From Protopterus annectens (taxonomy: Eukaryota > Chordata > Ceratodontiformes > Protopteridae), in assembly GCF_019279795.1 (NCBI RefSeq), contig NC_056731.1, forward strand, positions 864,478,571 through 864,542,570: a stretch of DNA of 64,000 nt. Reading direction: 5' to 3'. The notes beneath the pieces were generated by a model, which saw nothing but the letters and a program-made list of their open reading frames with translations, was not told the origin of the DNA and did not search any database. Numbering within the stretch: position 1 is the first letter of the stretch; the number at the start of each line of letters is the position of its first letter. The position numbers and the translations under genes were made by a program. Below are positions 21,453 through 31,491 of this stretch, one piece after another.

Positions 21453-22139
21453 CATCTTCCATTTTCGTTAGCAAATAGTATCCATAACTGATAAATACTG
21501 TGTGTTTGTTAATTTAAACTGAGACCACAGTAGCCTACTGATACAAGGTTATCCTGTTTTTCCACCTGAGAAATGATTAAGAAATGACTTACAGTTTCAG
21601 AGCAGTTCTTGGTCAATTCTGATTGTTAAACATAAATGTCTTTGTTTTGGCTCATTAGCAGAAGTACAAAAGAACTGCCGGCTCACACCCTTGTTCTCCC
21701 CCTCCCCCTTCCTTGTTTATTCCCTTAAGCCAATCCCAAAGTTAATAAATATTACCTGTGGCAGGCCCCATTTTTAAAACTACAACCACCCTTTGAGCAC
21801 CTCATGCTCAGCTCTGCCATAGAACTTATTAAAACTGCCTGAACTGGGGCACTGATAGTTGTGGAAATACAGGGTACCTACCTGAGTCTCCACATTCACT
21901 ATCATATGTTCATTTACCAGTTTACTCTGTTACCTGCTTGTTTCCAGACCCCTCATAAGAGCAACTAACAGGGTCTCTACCCACTTCACTCCCCACCCTG
22001 CCCCCTATTCCCTCCTGCCCCCAGTGGTCCTACCTTTATTACACTCACAACCCCCTCCCATCATTCCAATAGCCAGCCACGGCACTAAACCCAACACTAC
22101 CTCCTCCATGTTCCCACTACTGTCACTCCTTCTCAGCTA
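21451..22139. other. Probable 5' flank or untranslated region of LINE A2 (copy 2)
   Basis: Copy 2 of 6285-6989: becomes C-rich before the A2 coding remnant. No boundary can be placed. Confidence 0.4.
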
Positions 22140-22465
22140 ACATGAACAAGCATACCTTACCTATGCTCACTGCGTGTACTCTCCTTGCATATCTTACATC
22201 CTACCAAAACACCATCATTCCCCCACTCAACCACTACCACTGTACTACTACTCACACCACCACTCATGTCTCACCCTCACTCAGCTCCCCTCCCACCAAC
22301 TCAAGAACTATCCCTATGCACCCCCCTGCATATTCTAGCAACTATATTACTCAAACATAAAACATCCCTAAAACTTAACATAGTAACCCTCCCACCATAC
22401 CTATTACCCACAGACACAATTATAACGTTTCCCTAATAACAAACACATTCAAAAACTGAGAAAAC

Positions 22466-23300
22466 TAATAACCTCATGCATATCAAAACTAGCCCTAAGT
22501 GGAGACATCCACCCCAACCCTGGCGCTACCATCTCCAACCCCAATCCTTATAATCAGACTAGAAACCACAACTTCTCCCATATCACAGCCAATAGAAAGC
22601 CAAGTGACTTGCTTCTACTAAGCCTAAATATTAGAAGTATATCCAACAAAGTCCATGAACTCCATGCCACCATAGACTTGTACTCCACAGATATAGTCAT
22701 CCTGACAGAAACCTGGCTAAAACCTCACATTACCAGTGAGCAAATCCTCCCTACTGGTTACAGCATACTAAGAGTAGACCAGCTAAACAAAAAAGGAGGC
22801 AGTGTAGCTATAATATTTAAACAGCATCTAAACTTCCAGATCTTAAAATCATCAGCTCCATAAGTAGGCAATGAAGAAATAATATATACCAACCTCAAAA
22901 TAAACCAGAACAAAACCATCAACATAACTGGATGCTACTTCCCACTTGGCCAAAACATCCCTCCACTAGAAAACCTCCTCAGCTGGTCTACCCACCATCT
23001 CCCCCAAGAAACTATAATTTTAGGTGATTTCAATATTGACTGGCAATCCTGTTCTGGCAAACATCCAACCCATCATGTAAACCTTCATGGCTTCACCCAA
23101 CTAGTCCAGTCACCAACCAGGATAAATAAAAACTCCAGTACACTACCCTCGATTGGATACTAGTCAGTAAGAGCCCCCAGTCATATATAACAGGCTGCTT
23201 ATCAGATAGCTTCAGTGATCACTTCCCAACATTCCTAGTCAAAAAATACCTATACCAAGCTAAACCTGTCATCTACCATCAAATACGTAAAAAAACTAAA
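22466..23300 (+). pseudogene. 2A-like motif and APE endonuclease of LINE A2 (copy 2)
   Basis: GDIHPNPGA is present as in copy 1, followed in frame by the endonuclease (LLLLSLNIRSISNK from 22609; ETWLKPH; GDFNIDW near 23025). Here the frame is ended by a TAA at 22861-22863 where copy 1 reads CAA, while the small insertion that breaks copy 1 is absent. The two copies therefore carry different disabling changes in this domain. Confidence 0.8.
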
Positions 23301-23479
23301 CTTTAACCCACTCACATTCATCTCATCCCTCAGAGAATGTAACTGGCATCCTCTAAAGTACCTGAATCTTGATGACACATTTGAATTTTTTAATACTACC
23401 TTCCTGAGCATCTTTAATTACCATGCCTCCATAAGACTTTCCAGAACCAAAGCACAACCCTCCCCATGGCTACAGAAAA

Positions 23480-25451
23480 CCACTAAGTCAGAAATGAAAA
23501 AACAGGGATAAAGCCTGGGAGCACTGGCGCAAAACCAAAACCCCCTCAACTAGACAGAAATTCCTAGAACTACGCAATAGAGTCAAAAAGCTAATAAAAC
23601 AGGACAAATTCCAATACTACCAGTCTGCCCTAGTCTCCTCCCAACACAGCCCCAAACAATTCTGGTCGTCCATACACTCAATCTTCCACCCAGGTAAAGT
23701 CAGTACCCTCCTCCTAACATCCCTCATTCCCCCGAAAATATTGCTACCTCATTCGACACACACTTCACACAAACCATACTATCACTATCTAAACACCACA
23801 ACCCCCCCTCCACTCCAACCCACACCTTCAACTAGTAATCTCCCCACTGCCTTCTCTTTTTCTCCTGTACCTACCTCCAACATAAAAAAACTCTTAATTA
23901 AGCTTAAGCCCACCAAATTAGCAGCAGACAACCTCCCAAGTGAATGCCTACAAATCGCAGCTGATGTTCTGGTCTACCCAGTATCCATCTTGATTAACCG
24001 ATCTCTGTCAGAAAGTTACGTTCCCACACTATGGAAAGTATCACATATAATTTCCCTCCACAAAGGCGGCCCCTCCACAGAACTAGCCAATTACTGCCCC
24101 ATAGCTATTCTCTCTTCACTCTCCAAAATACTAGAGAGATGCACTCACTCTCAGGTCTCAGACTACCTCCTTACTAACAACCTCCTTTCCAATTCTCAGC
24201 ATGGTTTCTGACCAAACCATAGCACCACCACTGCCTTACTCTCCTTTACTAACACTATCCTTCAGCATAACAACAATGGCTATCTCTCCTCTGCTACTTT
24301 CATAGACCTATCTAAAGCATTTGACATGGTCCCACACAAACAACTCATCTCTGTCCTCAATAACCTATCCTTCTCTCAATCAGTCACCAACTGGTTTCAG
24401 AGTTACCTGTCTAACCGCCAACAATCCATTGTATGGCAGAATGACATATCTCCCCAACTACCTGTCTCTATAGGGGTTCCCCAAGGATCCATCCTTGGAC
24501 CCCTACTCTTCTTTATTTTCACCAATAATCTAGCCTCTGCCACCAAAACATGGCGCACTCATACAATACGCAGATGACTCAACCATAATCTGCTCAGCCC
24601 AGTCCCTACAAAAACTGCAAAAAGTCACACAGGAAGCCTTTTCCTCTGTTGAAACTTGGTTATCGGATGGCCAATTAATACTCAACCCAAACAAAACTAA
24701 ACTACTCATCTTCCAACCCAACAAACATACTCAAAACAACTCTCACTTTAACATCACAGCAAAAGACAACACCACTATATACCCAACTGAACACACCAAA
24801 TTGCTAGGAGTGGAAATAGACAATAAACTAAAATTTGACATTCACATATCCATGACAATAAAAAAGTCCACAATAAACTAGGAGCATTATACAGAAATAA
24901 GCAACTTCTCACCAAAGCAGCAAAGAGTTCAGTAGCAAATTCCCACCTTATCTCCACTCTACATTATGCCTTTCCAATATATACCAACCTAAGGCAATGC
25001 GATCTAAACAAGCTAGAGACGTGCTACAACAAAATCGCCAAATTCGCCACAGGGGCATCCTACCATAGTCACCACTGTCTCTCAATTACTAAACTGGGCT
25101 GGCTTGAACTCCCTCACCTCCTTCAATGGTATCAACTCACACTCTCCCACAAACTAGTAAAACCATCCGCTAAATGTCCCATCCCTCCAAAATCCACTCC
25201 AACCCTATCGCACCACCAGACCACTAAGATCCAGCAACAAAAATCACTTGCAGATCATTAAAGCCAATAACTCTGCTGGTGAAGCACTATTCTCTTGCGC
25301 CATAGCCAAATTATGGAACTCACTCCCACCCACACTTACCGCCGTACCATCATGCACCCACTTCAAAACTTTACTAAAAGAGCACCTAAAAACATGCTGG
25401 CTATGCCCTTGCAACTCCTACTCTAATATCACCCACCCCATCCAACCATGA
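23480..25451 (+). pseudogene. RT and C-terminal domain of LINE A2 (copy 2)
   Basis: The linker is shifted by an extra A near 23500. Fingers (SHIISLHKGGPSTELANY) lie in the open frame 23741-24211. The palm (24326-24577) has FDMVPHKQL and GVPQGSILGPLLF, then an extra A near 24545-24550 shifts the frame just before the catalytic YADD, which is readable in another frame. The C-terminal part ends in NSAGEALFSCAIAKLWN (25248-25451). A stop codon lies between fingers and palm (QHGF then TGA, near 24209) in both copies. Confidence 0.85.
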
Positions 25452-25810
25452 CCTTTCTTTCCACCCCACTAACTACCATGATTATAGCAAGCTCAGATGC
25501 TCATAAGCCTACTACTTATTAAACTGCAGGAACTTCTTATTGTAACAATTGTTAATGTCTGTTATGTACTTCGCAGATAAAGATTCTAGTTGTCTACTGA
25601 TGTACTGTTCTTCATCTGTAACTATGTTTGTAATTAATTGCTATGTTAATCAAATTGTTAATCGCTATGCAAATCCAAGGTAACTACTGTCTGTATATTT
25701 TAACTGTGGAGCTTTTCTCCCCAGGCCTCCGCTGAAAATGGACCTATATCCAGTCGGACACTCACGGTCAACAAATGTAAATAAAATAAAAAATAAAAAT
25801 AAATAATAAT

Positions 25811-26394
25811 GAGTGATAGTCTCAAATGTCAAAGTAAAGCAACATGCATCCTGAAAACAAAATACATTGCTGAAAATGCATCAGACTATTTCCCTGTAAA
25901 GCATTCTCTATAAGTACAAAAAAATGCAAACATTTGTCTTTCCCATTGTCATCAGTAGTACTTCCCCATAAATTTTAAGTGCTTCTGTCATGAATTCCCT
26001 TTATAAGTGACACTCGTGTCATCTCTATTAACATGAATTAACTGTACCTGGCAGTCACATCAATGAAAAACACAATTCACCTAGTAATAACTGCTCTGTA
26101 AACTCAATATGTACTTCTTCACAATAATTTATAACATAATCTTATTGCTATTCTTATCTTACTTTGTAATCTTTGCATTTAAACCAAATGATGGCACATG
26201 TTCTAGGCTGCACGATCACATGCTTTTTTTGTGGTTTGCAATCTTTGCACTTTCGCAAAAAAAACTGCCACCTAAGTTGAATGATCACAACTAAATATGG
26301 CAATTTTAAATTGTTTATGTAAAATCAGGTTAATTTACATGTTTAGTATACAAACTAGGCTAAGTTACACTTATTTCTATGAAATGGTAACAAG
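25811..26394. other. Unassigned stretch (copy 2 of 12201-12786)
   Basis: AT-rich, no recognisable feature. Confidence 0.5.
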
Positions 26395-26446
26395 TTAAGC
26401 AGACCACAGTGAAACACCAACCAAAATTTATTAAATCATTGAGTGC

Positions 26447-26475
26447 TTTCATCCCAGTATAATGGACTTCATCAG
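26447..26475 (-). ncRNA. Hammerhead-ribozyme-like core, PLE-B left arm
   Basis: Minus strand: CTGATGA, extra A, GTCC, loop, GGGAT, GAAA. Stem II is weakened by a change from the GGAC seen at 31418-31446. Confidence 0.45.
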
Positions 26476-26639
26476 AATAAAATATAAAAGCACAAATCAA
26501 CTTATTTTGTAAAATTAACATCACATGCTAAACTTACCTAACCAATCATGTTACAGAATACCTTAAACACCTACCAAGGTAAAATTAACCTATTCATTAC
26601 TGGCACAAATTACACTAACCATGAATACTTACTCTCAAA

Positions 26640-26945
26640 ATGCACTCGCTCGAAGCACTCCTTAAAATGGAAAACATCGACATTTGTGCTGTAACAGAGA
26701 CCTAGTTCAAGGCAGCAGAATGGGGTCTATATTGAATCAGCAAATGCTTAAAAAAGCGAACACTGATTCATCGACCCTATTTCAGTGAATGCTGAAAATC
26801 CCAAACACCTTTTCTAAGGCAAAAAAATCGCTGAGCCGGTTTTGGGAGTTTGCCATTTCTTCCACTGTGGTGCGATCTCAGAGTTGGTATATTTAAGTAG
26901 AGGGTGTGGGGGGCTTTGCCCCCCACATTAAATACTGTTTTAAGT

Positions 26946-26980
<35 letters not shown>

Positions 26981-29776
26981 TATATTTTTTTTTGGTGGAA
27001 CAGCAATTTTTCCTAGGGAAAAAAAATCGCTCTTCCTAGTGTTTGGCATTTTCAGTGTTCGCTGAATTAGGGTCGATGAATAAGCGTTCACTTTTTTAAG
27101 CATTCACTTTTTTAAGTGTTCGCTTATTTAATATAGACCCACAGAAAGCACCCCTGCACTACCAGGCTATAACTCATTCCACACCTTTCGGCCCCAGAAC
27201 TTGGACTGAAGCTCCAAAGGCGGTGGTGTTTCCATATTCATAAAGGATGTGCACACCTCCAGACTGGTAGCCTAACATAACACATCAGAGAAACTTCAGG
27301 TGCAGCTAACACTGGGTGAGACAGCGATTCAGGTCATAGCCTGATATATGTTCCCAACCATGTCCCAAGACTCACACTCCATATTCCTAAGCATCCTGGA
27401 GAATATAATTCAACCTAACACTCTCATACTGGGTGACTTCAACTACTCCTTCATTAACTGGGAAAACTACTCATATGCCAATACATTTGTCCAATGTTTC
27501 CTGGAATTCATTAATTCCAATGCCCTGGACCAGCTCGTTCTTACCCCCACTAGAGGTATCAACATCCTTGACCTGGTCATTATTAACATGGGCAACTGCT
27601 GCTTTACACCAATAGTCAACTCCTCCCTGGTTAGATCCGACCACAAACGAATCACCTTGGAAATCCATATCCCTCCCACCCACCCTCCCACCCCCACTCC
27701 ACAAAGGTAACCACCATGAAGAACTTCTCCAAAGCTAACTTTGGGCTCCTAAAAACTGAGGTGGCTAACTTCATGGCACCCAAGCAAATGGAGAATAGTT
27801 GCATAACCACCAAATCATACACCAATGCACTGTATGAACATGTACACAAATGCATAGATCTCGCCATACCCAATAGAACGAAGACGCTCTCCTCCAAAAA
27901 AAAAGGAAGCCAATCTGGTGGTCCCCTGCCATAAACAAACTCTACAACAGAAAGAGGAAACTGATGTGGAATAAGGTGAATTCCCAAGACTGGAAAACCT
28001 CCCTTATCAGCCTCAATGAAAAGTTGAGATCCCTCATCAAATTCTCTAAACTAGCTATGAAAACAGAATTGAAGCAGATAGTAAAGACAACCACAAGGCC
28101 TTCTATAGTTATGTAAACAATCTCCATGGCAATACCCAGATTTGCTCTGAGTTACTGCATAATGGTACCTCCTATACCGAGCCAACAGATATTGCCAATA
28201 TATTGGTCGACAGATTCAGTGCCAACTTTACCTCCCCCCCAAAGGACCAATACCACAATACCAGTAGATTGCCAGGCACCCAGTATTACTGCTGCACAGG
28301 TTAAAATAGCACTGTTGAAGGCCAAGAATACAGCTTCTATGGGACCTGACAATATCCCTGGATGTGTTCTGCATGAACTACAGAGTGAACTGGCACCTCA
28401 CTTGTGTGTCCTGTTCAATCACAGCCTTACCTCAGACTTTGTCCCTACCAAATGTGGCACAGTTAAAGTCATCCCTCTCCACAAAGGAGGAGTGACTACA
28501 GGTCATAGTAACTATCGCCCCATTAGCCTGACGAGTCTGATATGCAAAGCTATGGAATGAATCATCATGGACCAAATAAACAAGGATATAGGGAAACTCA
28601 AAACTCTGGATCCCATGCAGTTTGGTTTTGTGAAGGGTAGACCATGCCTGCTCAACTTGATCGACTTCTTTGAGTCAGTCACCAGAGCTGTGGATGAAGG
28701 CAAGGTGGTTCATGCAGCCTACCTTGATCTGGCCAAGGCCTTTGATACCATTCCCCACTCAGGAATCATAGAAAAACTTACTAAGCTAGGCATCAACCCA
28801 TATATCACTAGGTGGGTTGCAAACTGGCTCACAGACAGAACCCACAGTGTGAAAGTAGCTGACTCCAAGTCAGACAGCTGACTAGTCATGAGTGGAGTCC
28901 CACAAGGTTCAGTCGTGGGTCCCCTCCTGTTTGGTATCTACTTCTCTGAAGTCCAGGCCAACATGAAGGGACTCTGGCTGACAAAGTCCGCAGACGATTG
29001 CAACTTGGGAGTTATTATTAACCATTATTATTATTATGATGCCAAAAAATGTGTCATCATCCCCTTTGGGAAAAAAACGGTTCCCATGAATTATCCCATC
29101 GATGGTAGTCCATTGAACACAGAAGGCGTTATAAGAGATCTGGGAACACAGGTTAACAGCAACCTCACTTTTGATCACCACATTGTCACTGTGGTCAGAA
29201 AGTCCTTCTATGTGGCAAATCTCATTACTAAGGGGTTTGCATCCAGGAAGAAAGAGGCCATTGTCTCCCTCTACTCTTCTCTTATTAGGCCAATCATCTA
29301 ATACAATGCTCCATTTGGTATGTACCTCACTAGACACCTGCAACAACTGAAGAGGTCACAAAAGTACCTCACAAAGAGGATCCTAGACCTTAAACACATG
29401 TCCTATATGGACAGACTAAAAAAACTACAATTATTCTCTGTCTCATATCGCCTACTTAGAGGCGATCTCTGCTTGACTTACAAAGCCATGTCTGACCCAG
29501 CTCTATTAGAAATGTTACATCTAAAGAAATCCCACTCCCTCCCGCACCACACACTCCAGAGACCTCAACATCATTACCACAATCAACAGAATGTACTGGA
29601 GGGACAGGTTCATAACCCAGAGACTGCCCATGCTATGGAACAGACTTCCCATACATGTCAAGCAGAGCACCTCACTGACCCTCTTCAAGAGAAATCTTGA
29701 TGAGTGGATGGGAAATAGAAAATTCATCATGGGAATAACTCCAGTGGCTCTACTCGACAGAGGCACTGGGAACTAA
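26640..29776 (+). pseudogene. CR1-B ORF2: APE endonuclease and reverse transcriptase, decayed
   Basis: Endonuclease: HSLEALLKMENIDICAVTET (26643 on), broken by TAG where the family has W in TETWF, then by the MITE, then resuming with LILGDFNYSFINWENY (frame 27348-27710) and RSDHKRITLEI. RT: fingers VKVIPLHKGGVT and NYRPISLTSL (frame 28126-28560), QFGFVKGRPC, AYLDLAKAFDTIPHSGI (28567-28881), then SGVPQGSVVGPLLFGIY and SADDCNLG (28888 on; catalytic ADD kept, preceding F changed to S). About 100 bp around 29020-29040 is replaced by a TTATTATTATT run. C-terminal domain to LFKRNLDEWMGN (29591-29776). Many stops and shifts. Confidence 0.88.
26721..27141. mobile_element. MITE with GGGTCTATATT terminal inverted repeats
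   Basis: Non-coding, about 420 bp, with matching inverted ends: TGGGGTCTATATTGAATCAG at the left and AATATAGACCCA at the right, extending inward through AGCGAA(C/T)...TTAAAAAAG blocks. It is flanked by CAGAA on both sides (26716-26720 and 27142-27146), a likely 5-bp target duplication. Contains a TTTA tandem run at about 26943-26982. Related units lie at 44803-45412. No transposase is encoded, so superfamily is not assigned. Confidence 0.85.
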
Positions 29777-29876
29777 GGTCAGGTGACATGATGCCAGGGT
29801 AATCCTATGGCTAGCCTTATAAAGGCCCCAGGGCCATTGGCCTAGTACACACCTTTGACCCTATGAACCTATGAAA

Positions 29877-30689
29877 TATAAAATACATCTATACCCAGAC
29901 ATAAATATCAATAAAAAAACTTATCAAACTACATCACTTAAACATAAATAAAGTTATATAACATATAAACATGTATATCTTCTCAATAAATATCTAAAAA
30001 TTATTTTATAATATTATAATATTAAAACAGAAAATTCACTTTCAATTTCAATATACTACTCAGAGAAACCTGTTCATTTAAACCAGGGGATACTGTAGCA
30101 TTTGTACACAGAATCCATTGTAGTTCTAAATATTCTAAATAATCTGCTTCAGGTCCCCCCCAGAACCCAGGTTACATTGATCAATAATACAAAACTTAAA
30201 AACGTGATCTTTATTCTCTAAGGTGTGTTTAAACAGGACATTCTTTAAATCTGTTTTTTTAATTTCATACAGATGTTGGTATATTCTGTCTTTCAAAGCC
30301 CTTTTTGTTTTTCCTATATAAAAACTATCACATGGTTAACACTTAGTGATGTAAACCACAGCTTTGGAGAAACAATAAAATGTACTTGGAATATTAATGT
30401 CCATGTACCCCCTAATATTTATACTATCGCGCACCAAAATGTTATTACATTGAGCACAAGTCCCACAATTAAGCATTTTCCCCATTGCATTTTTCCTTCC
30501 TTCCCTTTCTAACATTTCTTTAAAACTACTTTCTTTCCTATGTACTATGTTAGGCTTATCTCCTACAGCTTGTAAATATTCTGTGTCAACCCTAAAAAGG
30601 TCCCAGTTCCTTCTAAGTATATTGCATATGGAATAAAAATCCTGGTTAAAAGGGATGATATATGTCTTATTCCAAACAAATGTTAGCAA
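29877..30689 (-). pseudogene. Penelope-like GIY-YIG protein of PLE-B, minus arm
   Basis: The linker (SICNILRRNWDLFRVDTEYL, PNIVHRKESSFKEML) and Cys-rich NCGTCAQCNNI lead into the start of the nuclease (VVYITKC), where a TAA replaces the CAA of the plus arm. Beyond the stop the nuclease remains readable on the minus strand (CDSFYIGKTKRALKDRIYQ) to about 30110. Inactivated by that nonsense change. Confidence 0.85.
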
Positions 30690-31060
30690 ATGTGTGCAAT
30701 AGTGTAAACATTAGGGGGTACATGGACACTAATATTCCAGGTAAGTTTTATTGTTTCTCCAAAGTTGTGGTTTATATCGCTAAGTGTCAACCGTGTGATA
30801 GCTTTTATATAGGAAAAACAAAAAGGGCTTTGAAAGACAGAATATATCAACATCTGTATGAAATTAAAAAAATTAATTTAAAGAATGCCCTGTTTAAACA
30901 CACCTTAGAGAATAAAGATCACATGTTTAAGTTTTGCATTATTGATCAATGTGACCTGGGTTCTAGGGGGGGACCTGAAGCAGAATATTTAGACTATTTA
31001 GAACTACAATGGATTCTTTGTACTAATGCTATGGTACCCCCCTCCCCCCGGTTTAAATGA
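30690..31060 (+). pseudogene. Penelope-like GIY-YIG endonuclease of PLE-B, plus arm
   Basis: The open frame (30662-31060, 132 residues) has the GIY-equivalent VVYIAKC (35-42), YIG-equivalent FYIGKT (48-53), KRALKDR and ELQWILCT near the end. The RT and linker are absent. It is a fragment, but the nuclease core itself is uninterrupted. Confidence 0.87.
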
Positions 31061-31417
31061 ACATGTTTCTCTGAATAGTATATTGAAATTGAAAACTAAT
31101 TTTTTTGTTATAATATTATAATATTATAAAAGAAGTTTTAGATATTTATTGAGAATATATATTTTTTGTATATGTTATATAACTTTATTTATGTTTAGGT
31201 AGTGTAGTTTGATAAGTTTTTTTATTGATAATTTATGTCTGGGTATATATGTATTTTATATTTAGTATTCATGGTTAGTGTAATTTGTGCCAGTAGTGAA
31301 TAAGTTAATTTTACCTTGGTAGGTGTTTAAGCTATTCTGTAACATGATTGGTTAGGTAGATTTAGCATGTGATGTTAATTTCACTATATAACTTGATTTG
31401 TGCTTGTATATTTTATT

Positions 31418-31446
31418 CTGATGAAGTCCATTATACCAGGACGAAA
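31418..31446 (+). ncRNA. Hammerhead-ribozyme-like core, PLE-B right arm
   Basis: CTGATGA, extra A, GTCC, a nine-base loop, GGAC, GAAA. The GTCC/GGAC stem II pairs perfectly and differs in sequence from the PLE-A stem (GGGTA/TACCC), so the pairing, not the sequence, is conserved between the two families. Confidence 0.55.
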
Positions 31447-31491
31447 GCGTTCAATGATTTAATAAAGTTTGGTTCCTGTGTCACCGTGGTC

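Larger units (their letters stand above)
22140..25810 (+). mobile_element. Family A2 LINE, uninterrupted by CR1 (copy 2)
   Basis: Same element as 6990-12200 without the CR1 insertion, showing the continuous order endonuclease, linker, RT, C-terminal domain and 3' tail. It gives the empty-site sequence at about 24189 and the best view of family A structure in the window. Confidence 0.87.
13272..26557. repeat. Tandem segmental duplication, copy 2
   Basis: Second copy of the unit at 1-12949. Anchors seen in both copies include the family A RT, the V-SINE with its 19-bp target duplication, the TA/CA microsatellites, the 108-bp tandem pair, the A2 LINE with its endonuclease and RT, and the PLE-B edge. 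It has a private 1.9-kb Penelope-like insertion (14416-16335) and an empty site at about 24189 where copy 1 has a CR1 insertion. The antisense CR1 scrap at 12953-13271 may belong to the unit, but its copy 1 counterpart would lie before the window. Confidence 0.95.
26633..29876 (+). mobile_element. CR1-type LINE B, plus strand, inserted in PLE-B
   Basis: Starts within ORF2 (endonuclease N-terminus) at about 26636 and ends in the CR1-type 3' end with CTATGAACCTATGAA repeats (29859-29874). A MITE occupies 26721-27141. Total LINE sequence is about 2.8 kb; ORF1 is absent, so it is 5'-truncated. The protein closely resembles the copies at 9061-10469 and, antisense, 38361-40204. Confidence 0.92.
26395..31491. 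mobile_element. PLE-B: head-to-head Penelope-like pair, split by a CR1-B insertion
   Basis: An inverted Penelope-like structure like PLE-A but of a different family. The minus-strand arm is 26395-26632 plus 29877 to about 30689; the plus-strand arm is about 30690-31491. The two arm ends match each other inverted: for example CTGGCACAAATTACAC near 26608 and its complement near 31280. The minus arm stops at ACCATGAATACT (26632) and resumes at ATATAAAATACAT (29877), exactly where the plus arm is continuous, so the CR1-B at 26633-29876 is an insertion. The first ~160 bp lie within the duplicated unit. Confidence 0.9.
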
